From positions 1,364,001 to 1,428,000 of the forward strand of contig NZ_CP086239.1 in the NCBI RefSeq assembly GCF_026650985.1: 64,000 bases of DNA. Reading direction: 5' to 3'. Positions 8,424 through 16,207 of the stretch are shown here, piece by piece. Position 1 is the stretch's first letter; every line of letters starts with the position of its first letter. The notes under the pieces were generated by a model that was not told the DNA's origin, ran no database searches, and saw only the letters and a program-made list of their open reading frames with translations. The position numbers and the translations under genes are program-made. Source of the DNA: Clostridium estertheticum (GTDB lineage: Bacteria; Bacillota; Clostridia; Clostridiales; Clostridiaceae).

Positions 8424-9707
8424 TTATATTGTCTTATCAAGCGCTTGCTTTAAATCATATATAATGTCATCTATACCTTCAACACCAATTGAAAGTCTTA
8501 TTAAATCGGTACTAACCCCAGCAGCCTTTTGTTCTTCTTCATTAAGTTCTGCGTGAGTTGTACTTGATGGATGAATTACAAGTGATTTTGCATCAGCAAC
8601 GTTGGCAAGTAATGAGAATAACTCTACACTATTTATAAATTTCTTTCCTGCCTCAAGTCCACCTTTTATTCCAAAAGTGAATATTGATCCAGCTCCCTTT
8701 GGTAGATATTTTTTAGATAAATCTTTGTATTTACTTCCTTCTAGCTCAGGATAATTTATCCAAGACACTTTTGGATGTTTACTCAAAAATTCAACCACAG
8801 CTCTAGCGTTTGTTACATGCCTTTCAACTCTTAAAGATAATGATTCTAATCCTTGAAGAAATAAAAATGCGCTTTGAGGACTAAGTGTAGCACCTGTGTT
8901 TCTTAGTAACTGAACCCTAGCTTTTAATGCGAATGCTGGAGCACCGAGTTCTGCATACACGAGACCATTATAACTTTTATCTGGAGTCGTAAAATCAGGA
9001 AATTTACCACTTGCAGCCCAATCGAATTTACCACCATCAACTATAATTCCACCAATAGTTGTTCCATGTCCACCAATAAATTTTGTTGCAGAGTGGATAA
9101 CTACATCAGCCCCAAACTCAATTGGACGACATAAGAAGGGAGTTGCAAATGTACTGTCAATAATAAGTGGTATTTTGTTTTCATGAGCAATATTTGCTAC
9201 TTTTTCTATATCTAAAACATTTATTTTTGGATTTCCTATTGTTTCACCATAAAGTGCTTTTGTTTTGTTTGTTATGGCTTTTCTAAAGTTCTCTGGATCA
9301 TCTGGGTCAACAAATATTACATTAATTCCTAATTTTCTAAGTGTAATATTAAATAATTCGTAAGTACCACCATATAGTGTACATGCTGCTACTATTTCAT
9401 CACCACAACTTGCCACATTTATTATTGCATAGAATATTGCAGACATTCCTGATGCTGTAGCGAGTCCCGCAACCCCACCCTCAAGTGCAGCTACTCTCTT
9501 TTCAAAAACATCTGTAGTTGGGTTCATTATTCTGGCATAGACATTCCCTGGTTCTTTTAGTTGAAATAAATTTGCTGCATGATCTGCATTTTTAAAAACG
9601 AAGGATGACGTTTGATAAATTGGAACTGCTCTTGAACCTGTAGTAGGATCAGCAACCTGTCCTGCATGTACTTGTAATGTTTCAAAACTTAATTTTCTCT
9701 CGCTCAT
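8424..9707 (-). CDS. metY: O-acetylhomoserine sulfhydrylase (homocysteine synthase), SAM-riboswitch controlled
   Basis: A 427-residue PLP enzyme of the Cys/Met metabolism family. The PLP lysine is in [16 protein letters not shown] (near residue 210) and the family N-terminus ETLQVHAGQ is complete. It condenses O-acetylhomoserine with sulfide to give homocysteine and acetate in methionine synthesis. The start has an AAGGGGA site. A SAM-I riboswitch with a terminator lies in the leader, so expression should fall when S-adenosylmethionine is plentiful. A second, more divergent MetY is encoded at 52,960-54,192 in the thiocarboxylate operon; this copy has the canonical GHG loop and is the likely free-sulfide enzyme. 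Confidence 0.93.
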   Translation of the reverse strand: MSERKLSFETLQVHAGQVADPTTGSRAVPIYQTSSFVFKNADHAANLFQLKEPGNVYARIMNPTTDVFEKRVAALEGGVAGLATASGMSAIFYAIINVASCGDEIVAACTLYGGTYELFNITLRKLGINVIFVDPDDPENFRKAITNKTKALYGETIGNPKINVLDIEKVANIAHENKIPLIIDSTFATPFLCRPIEFGADVVIHSATKFIGGHGTTIGGIIVDGGKFDWAASGKFPDFTTPDKSYNGLVYAELGAPAFALKARVQLLRNTGATLSPQSAFLFLQGLESLSLRVERHVTNARAVVEFLSKHPKVSWINYPELEGSKYKDLSKKYLPKGAGSIFTFGIKGGLEAGKKFINSVELFSLLANVADAKSLVIHPSSTTHAELNEEEQKAAGVSTDLIRLSIGVEGIDDIIYDLKQALDKTI

Positions 9708-9775
9708 ATTAATTTCCCCTTTTAAATAATTATTTTTGTTGCTTACATTTACATATTAAAAACTCTTTAATTTAA

Positions 9776-9809
9776 AGAAAAAAAGCTGCTTCCCTATAAG
9801 GAAAGCAGC
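9776..9809 (-). terminator. Riboswitch terminator ahead of metY
   Basis: On the minus strand gctgctttcc pairs with gggaagcagc (one wobble) and is followed by a run of eight Ts. It sits between the SAM-I aptamer and metY and is the off-state terminator of the expression platform. Confidence 0.85.
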
Positions 9810-9859
9810 AATGGTAACTTTAATAAACAATATAATTGCATAATAAAATTTGCTAACAT

Positions 9860-9970
9860 CCTTATCTTTCAGATTTTACAATCTGCAGGAATTGACACCA
9901 TTGCACTCAAATAAAGAATGCTGGTTGTCGGGCTTCATCGGACCAGTCCCTCTGCCACTCTGGATAAGTT
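9860..9970 (-). promoter_or_regulatory. SAM-I (S-box) riboswitch aptamer
   Basis: Read on the minus strand, the sequence has all S-box landmarks in order: aacttatccagagtgg, the gagggactggtcc block, gatgaagcccgacaacc, the ggtgtcaattcctgcag block and the closing gaaagataagg strand that pairs with the first. It lies about 150 bases upstream of metY with a terminator between them. Binding of S-adenosylmethionine is expected to favour the terminator. Confidence 0.95.
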
Positions 9971-10088
9971 GTATTTAGTTGTTGTTATTTAGTATATTAA
10001 TAATAAAAGGAATTGTCAATAGCTTTTTCAGAAAATTGAGTTATTAGATGTTTTTATATATTGATACACCGTATTAATAGATTTATTG

Positions 10089-12161
10089 CTATTTTGATGC
10101 TGTCTTTAAGTAATTTTCCATTACGCCTTTTACTATGGGCACCACATGGTGACTTCCACCTGTGTTTTTAACATTTTCCATAATCATTGATACTACTATT
10201 TTAGGGTTGTCTGTATTCATACATATAAACCAACCATTCTCTTCTGCCGTAATATCCTTAGCGTCTTTTTTTAATTCTGCTGTTCCAGTCTTACCTGCAA
10301 GATTTACGCCACTAATTTTCGCACCATGACCTGTACCATTCGGATTTTCTATAACCTGCGTAAGATCATCTTTCAGAGTTTTTGTATTGTTTTTAGATAT
10401 TATACTAGACTTCCATACCTTAGATGTTACCAATGCATTAAAATTTTCAAGTGTTGGAGACATAATATTACCTTCATTAACAACCGCACTATAAGCTAAT
10501 GCAATCTGGAGTGGACTCATAAGAACTTCTCCTTGACCATAACCAGTATCCGCTAATGCTACATCATTTTTAATGACGTTATCATTAGCTACTTGTGATA
10601 TTGCTATGGGATAATCTATAGGAAGCTTTTCACCTATTCCAAATTTATTGGAGCCCTTAATGAACTCTTCCGTACCTATTTTAAGTGCAGCTCGTGCAAA
10701 GTATATATTATCTGAATATACAAACGCATCTAGTAGATTAACTCTCTCTATCTTATCACTAACCCTAGTAACCATATTAGTTCCCCAAGATTTATCAGGT
10801 TGCCATTTTAATCCTGGTATGTTTATAAGTTCTTCAGGTTTTATCTTTGCATTATCTAAACCAACCGCAGCAGTTATAAGTTTAAATGTAGATCCTGGCG
10901 AATATACCGCCTTAAATCTATTTTTAAATGGTTCTTTTTCTACTTTCCATGCTGCTATTTGAGTATTAGATTTATAAGTTGTATATGCATTTGAGTCATA
11001 TGATGGAGAACTTACTAAAGCCAAAACCTCTCCGGTTTTGGGATTTATTGCGGCAGATGCCCCTGGCTCTTTGTTCATTCCTTTATATATATTCGCTTGA
11101 AGCTGTGAATCTACTGACAATGTTATATTTTCGCCAGATTTAGATGCTTTACTAAGAATTATATCTTCTTTAATTTCCTTTCCATCCTTTTGCCTAGATA
11201 TATAAATTGTTGCTCCACTTTCTCCCGTAAGTCTTTTTTCATATACTTGTTCAAGGCCTGCCTTACCTATTAGACTTGATGAGCTATACCCCTGTCCATC
11301 CATCTTTTCTAATTCCTCACCAGTTATTGGAGCAATATATCCAATTAGTGAGCCAAATGCTTCTCCTCCTGGATATATTCTACCTCTAGGGCTCATGTGA
11401 ATTACCCCCTTAATCTTCATAACCTCAGCTATTTTTACTTTTTCGCTGCTTAATATATTAATAATTGGTATAAACTCATCTGGGTTTTTATTTGCTTTTA
11501 GTTTATCTTCTATAGCCGAAGCCTCTATATCTAAAATTTTAGCCATTTGTGTTATATTGTTATCTTTTTCTTTTACAAAATCATTAAAACTTAAACCAAT
11601 GGTAACTATTGCAGCATTTATTGCAAGTGGCTTTTTATTTCTATCATAAATTTCACCACGAATTGCTGGCAATGCAATAACCTTAATCTTATCTCCTACT
11701 CCCATATTAGGTAATATCATTTTTTCATCCCAAACTATTGTCCACTGTTTTTTTTTGTTAACTTTCTCTTTTATCATGGTTGCCTGGTATCCTGGCATTT
11801 TTAATTGTCCAGCAGTGGTATTCATAACTATTGAAAATGGTATTTTAATAGTTTTTTTATTACCATCTTTAATTTTCTCTTCATTCTCAACCTTAATTAC
11901 TATATTTTTTGCCGCTATTCCCTTATATATAGCATTATATTTATCTACAAATTGTTTTTCAGTTATTGTTTCTTTAGTTTTAACTGAAAGCATATTATAC
12001 ATTGTTTTAAAATCCTGCTTTACCCACATAGTCTTATATGTATCAAATGTTTTAGTTGCACTATCCACCTTTGTATAAATAGTAAACATAAATACTCCTG
12101 TCACAACTAAAACCATACATAAGATTGTAAGAAGAGACACCTTTAAATATTTCCTCAACAT
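10089..12161 (-). CDS. Class B penicillin-binding protein with MecA-like N-terminal domain
   Basis: A 690-residue peptidoglycan transpeptidase anchored by one N-terminal membrane helix (residues 8-28). An NTF2-like MecA_N domain follows (about 35-150), then a dimerisation domain, then the transpeptidase. The active-site motifs are STFK (near residue 420), SDN (YSDNIYFA) and KTGT (GKTGTAEL). This layout matches PBP3 of Bacillus and PBP2a-type proteins (subclass B3), a group that often has low beta-lactam affinity; resistance cannot be read from sequence alone. It stands alone with its own AAGGGGTGAGG ribosome site, between metY and the DUF4041 gene, both on the same strand. Confidence 0.9.
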   Translation of the reverse strand: MLRKYLKVSLLTILCMVLVVTGVFMFTIYTKVDSATKTFDTYKTMWVKQDFKTMYNMLSVKTKETITEKQFVDKYNAIYKGIAAKNIVIKVENEEKIKDGNKKTIKIPFSIVMNTTAGQLKMPGYQATMIKEKVNKKKQWTIVWDEKMILPNMGVGDKIKVIALPAIRGEIYDRNKKPLAINAAIVTIGLSFNDFVKEKDNNITQMAKILDIEASAIEDKLKANKNPDEFIPIINILSSEKVKIAEVMKIKGVIHMSPRGRIYPGGEAFGSLIGYIAPITGEELEKMDGQGYSSSSLIGKAGLEQVYEKRLTGESGATIYISRQKDGKEIKEDIILSKASKSGENITLSVDSQLQANIYKGMNKEPGASAAINPKTGEVLALVSSPSYDSNAYTTYKSNTQIAAWKVEKEPFKNRFKAVYSPGSTFKLITAAVGLDNAKIKPEELINIPGLKWQPDKSWGTNMVTRVSDKIERVNLLDAFVYSDNIYFARAALKIGTEEFIKGSNKFGIGEKLPIDYPIAISQVANDNVIKNDVALADTGYGQGEVLMSPLQIALAYSAVVNEGNIMSPTLENFNALVTSKVWKSSIISKNNTKTLKDDLTQVIENPNGTGHGAKISGVNLAGKTGTAELKKDAKDITAEENGWFICMNTDNPKIVVSMIMENVKNTGGSHHVVPIVKGVMENYLKTASK

Positions 12162-12244
12162 ATTTCCTCACCCCTTTCTTATTATATCACTTGAATAGTT
12201 CATTTAAATAGACATAATTGGAAAAATAGCCTAATTTATTTCAT

Positions 12245-12278
12245 AAAAAAAGACCATTGATTTCTCCATCAACAGCCT
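12245..12278 (-). terminator. Terminator downstream of the DUF4041 gene
   Basis: An 11-bp stem with several G-T wobbles (12,251-12,261 with 12,268-12,278), followed on the minus strand by seven Ts. Confidence 0.55.
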
Positions 12279-12298
12279 GAAACTCACTAATTATATTA

Positions 12299-13456
12299 TT
12301 ATGTAGTTTTGCTTTCTTTTTCTTCCTGATCCTTTAATTTATATTCATAAGAAAGGTAAAGTTCTTCTAGTTTAGTATTAAAATATTTAGGTGATATTTT
12401 AACTTGTGTTATATTCCCAAGTTTATTTAAATCTTCAAAGAATTTTTTTATTCTATTTTCTATTGCTTCAATATTACTGAATTTCACCTTATTAATTATA
12501 GAATCACACTCATCATTAAAAATTCTAACAACTAGTTTGATCATATCATCAGTCATATCTCCTGCTAACTGATTATCTTCATTTATATTTCCATTAATAA
12601 TCCATTGCTTAAATTCTATGGCTTCTTTGGATTTAATCATATCCACTTGCTTTTCCCTTATCTCTGTAAGCATAGTAGAGCATTTCACTGAATTCATTAA
12701 ATTATATTCTGATTTATAAATACCGAAACCTTGCATCGATACATCATCATCTAAAGTAATTATTTGAGACTTTAGATGCTCTACAGAAGTTTTTGTATTA
12801 TTATATTCTAAATTAAGTTCCTCAATAGATTTTGTCTTAGTCTCTATTAAAACCGCATATTCACTAGACTTCTGCTCAAGTTCAATAGCCTTTTGTTTGA
12901 AAGTATCTTCATACTCCTTGGTCTTGCTTTCAATAAATTCATCATATTCTGTTGATTTATCTTCAAGTTCTTTACCTTTTAACTCAATTAGATTATCATA
13001 CTCTTCCTTCTTACCGTTTATTAAATTATCATATTCTGCTGACTTATCTTCAAGTTCTTTAGCTTTAAGTTCAATTAAATCATCATATTCTTTCTTTTTA
13101 CTTTCAATTATATTATCATTTTCAATTGATTTATCCTCAAGTTCCTTATCTTTTAATTCGATTTTATGATCGTATTCATTAGATTTCTCTTCAAATTCTC
13201 TTGTTTGATAGGTAGCTTGATTACCATAGTCTATATTCAGTTCCTCTATAGCTTTTGTTTTTGTTAAAATTAGCTTATCATATTCTTCGAGCTCTGCTTC
13301 AAGTTCTTTTGTTTTAGATAAAATCCGACTCATTCCCATTTGAGTTGGAGTTAGTTTTATATATTTTAAATTTTTATTTTCCTCGATTAATTTTTCAATC
13401 TCAGCTTTATATTGCTTTGCACTTAAAGCGTCTTTAATGGATGTAAGTATTGCCAT
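12299..13456 (-). CDS. DUF4041 domain protein with long coiled coil, lacking a T5orf172 domain
   Basis: A 385-residue charged protein. Residues 15-220 are a coiled coil rich in Glu and Lys, with a 29-residue unit (ELEDKSxEYDxxI...) repeated from residue 105. The C-terminal 150 residues (SMQGFGIYKSEYNL, EIREKQVDMIKSK, FNDECDSII, KLEELYLSYEYKLK) look like DUF4041. In many relatives a T5orf172 nuclease-like domain follows at once; here the protein ends with KESKTT, so that domain is absent. Related proteins are common in phages and accessory regions. The cellular role is unknown. The start has an AAGGAGG site. Confidence 0.7.
   Translation of the reverse strand: MAILTSIKDALSAKQYKAEIEKLIEENKNLKYIKLTPTQMGMSRILSKTKELEAELEEYDKLILTKTKAIEELNIDYGNQATYQTREFEEKSNEYDHKIELKDKELEDKSIENDNIIESKKKEYDDLIELKAKELEDKSAEYDNLINGKKEEYDNLIELKGKELEDKSTEYDEFIESKTKEYEDTFKQKAIELEQKSSEYAVLIETKTKSIEELNLEYNNTKTSVEHLKSQIITLDDDVSMQGFGIYKSEYNLMNSVKCSTMLTEIREKQVDMIKSKEAIEFKQWIINGNINEDNQLAGDMTDDMIKLVVRIFNDECDSIINKVKFSNIEAIENRIKKFFEDLNKLGNITQVKISPKYFNTKLEELYLSYEYKLKDQEEKESKTT
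12884..13144 (-). repeat. Three in-frame 87-bp tandem repeats in the coiled coil
   Basis: Residues 105-191 of the DUF4041 protein are three diverged copies of a 29-residue unit beginning ELEDKS at 105, 134 and 163; a partial fourth copy begins ELEQKS at 192. The count could vary between strains by recombination. Confidence 0.65.
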
Positions 13457-13482
13457 TGATAACCCTCCTTATTTCTTCAACA

Positions 13483-13522
13483 GTCTACATTATACCACAA
13501 AAATTTCACTAAAAATGTAGAC
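13483..13522. promoter_or_regulatory. Inverted half-sites around the DUF4041 promoter
   Basis: The 8-bp half-sites gtctacat (13,483-13,490) and atgtagac (13,515-13,522) are perfect inverted repeats with 32 bases between centres, about three helical turns. They flank a minus-strand TATAAT-like box just upstream of the DUF4041 gene. Possible operator; no known regulator fits. Confidence 0.3.
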
Positions 13523-13635
13523 ATATTTTCAAAAACACAGTAATTATTCAATAAATTTAAAAAAAACGCTTATGTTAATAACTAATTTTAATAATATTTT
13601 TCTAAAGGCTTATTTATGTATGTCTATTCGCAATT

Positions 13636-13917
13636 TTATATAAAATTTGCTACCTTATCGTTTATAAAATTATTATTTTTATATTCTTCAATAAAAATGC
13701 GATACAAAACCCTTTCATTTATTAACGTTTGTACACAAACGCCATCAGAACAAACTATATAGTTATGACCCTTAAATTCAAATTCACGCTCCTTAGCCTT
13801 AATAGTATTAATCATAAGTTTATTAAAAGTATTAATCATAAGTTTATTAAAAGTATTAATTTCTTTAATAACATTTTTTTCTTCAATATTCTCTTTGCTT
13901 TCAAAATCAATTATCAT
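13636..13917 (-). CDS. Small protein of unknown function with internal duplication
   Basis: A 93-residue protein I do not recognise. It has a convincing AAGGAG ribosome site seven bases before its ATG. The middle contains an eight-residue duplication (TFNKLMIN twice), produced by a perfect 24-bp tandem repeat in the DNA. The second half (EFKGHNYIVCSDGVCVQTL...) could form a small beta-rich fold with two cysteines. It lies between the EAL-GGDEF gene and the DUF4041 gene, all on the minus strand, and may be co-transcribed with the latter. No function is assigned. Confidence 0.55.
   Translation of the reverse strand: MIIDFESKENIEEKNVIKEINTFNKLMINTFNKLMINTIKAKEREFEFKGHNYIVCSDGVCVQTLINERVLYRIFIEEYKNNNFINDKVANFI
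13807..13860. repeat. 24-bp tandem repeat, 2.25 copies, in frame
   Basis: Two perfect 24-bp copies followed by six bases of a third. The unit is a multiple of three, so gain or loss of a copy would add or remove eight residues from the small protein without shifting its frame. Confidence 0.85.
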
Positions 13918-13973
13918 AATACAACTCCTTATATTATTTAGATTTTATTTAATTACCCTAACCTATTTAGTAC

Positions 13974-15722
13974 TTATACTATATAACAACTTTTCATTAA
14001 TTCCTTTGATTTCAATTTGCATTTTTTCTTGATTCTAGCTGCTTCTTCAGTCAATTCAAATATACTTGTATAAGATTTATTTTTATTGATTACAATGGCA
14101 ATAGATATACTCATTAACGGATAATTTTCATTAATATTATTCCTATTAACAGATTGTATGTATTTATTTTCTCTATCATACTCATTGTAGAAATTTATTA
14201 TGTTATTATCAAATTCATTTATTATTTCTTCACAAAGATTGTATGCATCATGACCTAAAATTATTGCAACAAAATCATCCCCACCTATATGGCCTAAAAA
14301 ACTATCTTTATAGAGACATGTATGTTTTTGAATAACACTTGATGTAAATGATAAAATCCTATCTCCGTTCTCAAACCCATATTTATCATTAAAAGCTTTA
14401 AAATCGTTTATATCAAAATATAAAAGGGAGAACTTTTTTTTATCAATAATTAACTTAGAGATAAAATCTTCGATAACAACATTTCCAGGCAATCCCGTTA
14501 AGGGGTTGGAATATTTTGCTACATTTAATTCAAACTCCATTGTTTTTTCAAGTAATGAAATTACAGGAACCACACCAAAATATTTATCATTTTTTTTAAC
14601 AATTATGTAATCATATAGTTTATCCTCTTCTCTTGATATAACAATTTTTGATACTATGTCCAAGGTAGTATCATAATCAACAATAAGTGGGTTTGAATCC
14701 ATAATTAAGTGAATAGGTCTTTTCATATATATTGACCATCCATATTGAGTTCCAACCTTTGAAAAAAAATCAGAATTCATTACTACTCCAATTATTGAAT
14801 AGTTGTTATTAACTACTGAAATACCTCTTATACTGTGGTTACTCTTAAAAAGCTTGTCTATTTCGCTACATGTCGTTGTAGATAAAACTGGGCTCTCTTC
14901 TCTCGCAATTTCTCCTATTTTTACATTGGAACTTGGACTAAAACTATGTTTCTTCATATTGATATTTTTATCAACAATCCTTTTTTTTATTATCTCAGGT
15001 GTTTCCATTAAATTATCAGCTGGTCTATTTATTAAAAATCCTTGACCATAGTGTACACCTATTTCGATAAGAGTATAAAGGTCATTCACATCTTCTATTC
15101 CTTCAGCAATAATTTTAGTATTGGTGGAATTTGCGAAATCAACAAAGGATTTAATTATTGCTTTTTTAAAATTGTCCCTAGTTACATTTGTTATTAAACT
15201 CATATCCATTTTAATATAGTTTGGTCTTGTCTTTGCAATAGTTGTAAGTCCAGAATAGCCTGTTCCTACATCATCAATAGCTATCTTATATCCCTGATTC
15301 TTATAATAATCTATCACTTCACTAAAATTTTCATAACAATCAATTGAGGTTTTTTCAGTAATTTCAAATATAAGTGAGGTTGGGCTAATATTATATTTTG
15401 CTAATAGCTCCTTAGTAAAACCCTTAATAAAATGATCATCTTTTAAAACAGCAGGGTCTATATTTACAAACAAAAATTTATCAGAATTATGGCTACTAAA
15501 TGCCTTTATCGCATTTTTTCTGCATGTAATTTCTAAGTCCCAGAGAAGATCATGTGTTTTAGCCGCTTCAAAAAGTATTTCAGGATTTATATACTTACTA
15601 TCCTTAGGCCCCCTTGTTAGAGCCTCATATCCTATAACCTCTCCCGTTTGCATTGAGATAATTGGCTGAAAAACGGATCGTAACCTATTACTAGAAATAA
15701 TTTCTCGAAGCTCATCTGACAT
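13974..15722 (-). CDS. EAL-CBS-GGDEF cyclic di-GMP signalling protein
   Basis: Start taken at the ATG preceded by AAGGGGG, nine codons inside the longest frame; 582 residues. The EAL phosphodiesterase domain (1-240) keeps the known catalytic residues: EALTRG, the Asn of VNIDP, FEITE, DDVGTG, the Lys of YIKMD, AEGIE and GQGF. A CBS pair follows (about 265-390), then a GGDEF-type domain whose signature is GGDDF rather than GGDEF, without an RxxD inhibitory site. It therefore probably breaks down cyclic di-GMP, while the C-terminal domain may bind GTP as a regulator. No membrane segment is visible, so it is likely cytosolic. The CBS pair may sense a nucleotide. Confidence 0.87.
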   Translation of the reverse strand: MSDELREIISSNRLRSVFQPIISMQTGEVIGYEALTRGPKDSKYINPEILFEAAKTHDLLWDLEITCRKNAIKAFSSHNSDKFLFVNIDPAVLKDDHFIKGFTKELLAKYNISPTSLIFEITEKTSIDCYENFSEVIDYYKNQGYKIAIDDVGTGYSGLTTIAKTRPNYIKMDMSLITNVTRDNFKKAIIKSFVDFANSTNTKIIAEGIEDVNDLYTLIEIGVHYGQGFLINRPADNLMETPEIIKKRIVDKNINMKKHSFSPSSNVKIGEIAREESPVLSTTTCSEIDKLFKSNHSIRGISVVNNNYSIIGVVMNSDFFSKVGTQYGWSIYMKRPIHLIMDSNPLIVDYDTTLDIVSKIVISREEDKLYDYIIVKKNDKYFGVVPVISLLEKTMEFELNVAKYSNPLTGLPGNVVIEDFISKLIIDKKKFSLLYFDINDFKAFNDKYGFENGDRILSFTSSVIQKHTCLYKDSFLGHIGGDDFVAIILGHDAYNLCEEIINEFDNNIINFYNEYDRENKYIQSVNRNNINENYPLMSISIAIVINKNKSYTSIFELTEEAARIKKKCKLKSKELMKSCYIV

Positions 15723-15861
15723 ATAGAATTCCCCCTTAAAATATACCATATAAAGTATATTATCATAATAGTGTTAATATTAGGTTAAGTTCTTTTATGT
15801 TTACGTTAAAAATGTTCAATTAAGCATTGAAATGTATTTTGTATAAACATACGCTAATTCC

Positions 15862-15890
15862 TTGCGCAAATGACGAAGACAAGGTAATGT
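15862..15890 (+). promoter_or_regulatory. Possible promoter of the DUF1450 gene
   Basis: TTGCGC at 15,862-15,867 and TAATGT at 15,885-15,890 are 17 bases apart, 63 bases before the start codon. Both boxes are imperfect. Confidence 0.35.
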
Positions 15891-15952
15891 ATTAATATGA
15901 AATAATTTTATCTTGGTTAATAATAAAAACAAATATAAGGGTGTGATATATA

Positions 15953-16153
15953 ATGATTAAAATATGTAAATCAAATGAAAGCTACAAGGAACTTAGTAAA
16001 GCCTTGAAAGATAATAATATAGAATTTGAACACAAAAAATGTTTAAGCAAATGTGGTCTATGCCATAAACACCCAATTGCTAAAAACCATGGTGAGTTTA
16101 TATCTGCTGATAGCGTAGAAAAACTTATTAAAAAATTAAAACAAGACAAATAG
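15953..16153 (+). CDS. DUF1450 (YuzB-like) small cysteine-rich protein
   Basis: A 66-residue protein starting MIKICKSN with the CLSKCGLC cysteine cluster in the middle and an alanine-rich strand-helix end (ISADSVEKLIKKL). This matches the DUF1450 family, compact thioredoxin-like or ferredoxin-like proteins of Firmicutes, with cysteines that may bind a metal or cluster. Function is not established. It stands alone on the plus strand between two minus-strand genes, behind a GGGTG ribosome site, and ends at a strong hairpin. Confidence 0.75.
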   Translation: MIKICKSNESYKELSKALKDNNIEFEHKKCLSKCGLCHKHPIAKNHGEFISADSVEKLIKKLKQDK

Positions 16154-16191
16154 TAATAGCGGATAGATTTAATAATCTATCCGCTATTACT
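16152..16191. terminator. Strong bidirectional terminator between DUF1450 gene and ppk
   Basis: A perfect 18-bp stem (16,152-16,169 with 16,174-16,191) with a taat loop. It ends the plus-strand DUF1450 gene and the minus-strand ppk gene. Confidence 0.8.
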
Positions 16192-16207
16192 ATTTGTATT
16201 TTATAAT

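Noticed and set aside
12897-13169. Plus-strand open frame of 90 codons rich in Ser and Leu
   Set aside because: It is the complement of the Glu/Lys-rich coiled coil of the DUF4041 gene, repeats with the same period, and has no convincing ribosome site.
13807-13860. Start of a CRISPR array
   Set aside because: The two 24-bp copies are directly adjacent with no spacers and lie inside a coding frame.
15775-15815. PHO box upstream of the EAL-GGDEF gene
   Set aside because: TTAAC-like words occur on the minus strand but 21 bases apart with no matching repeat between them.
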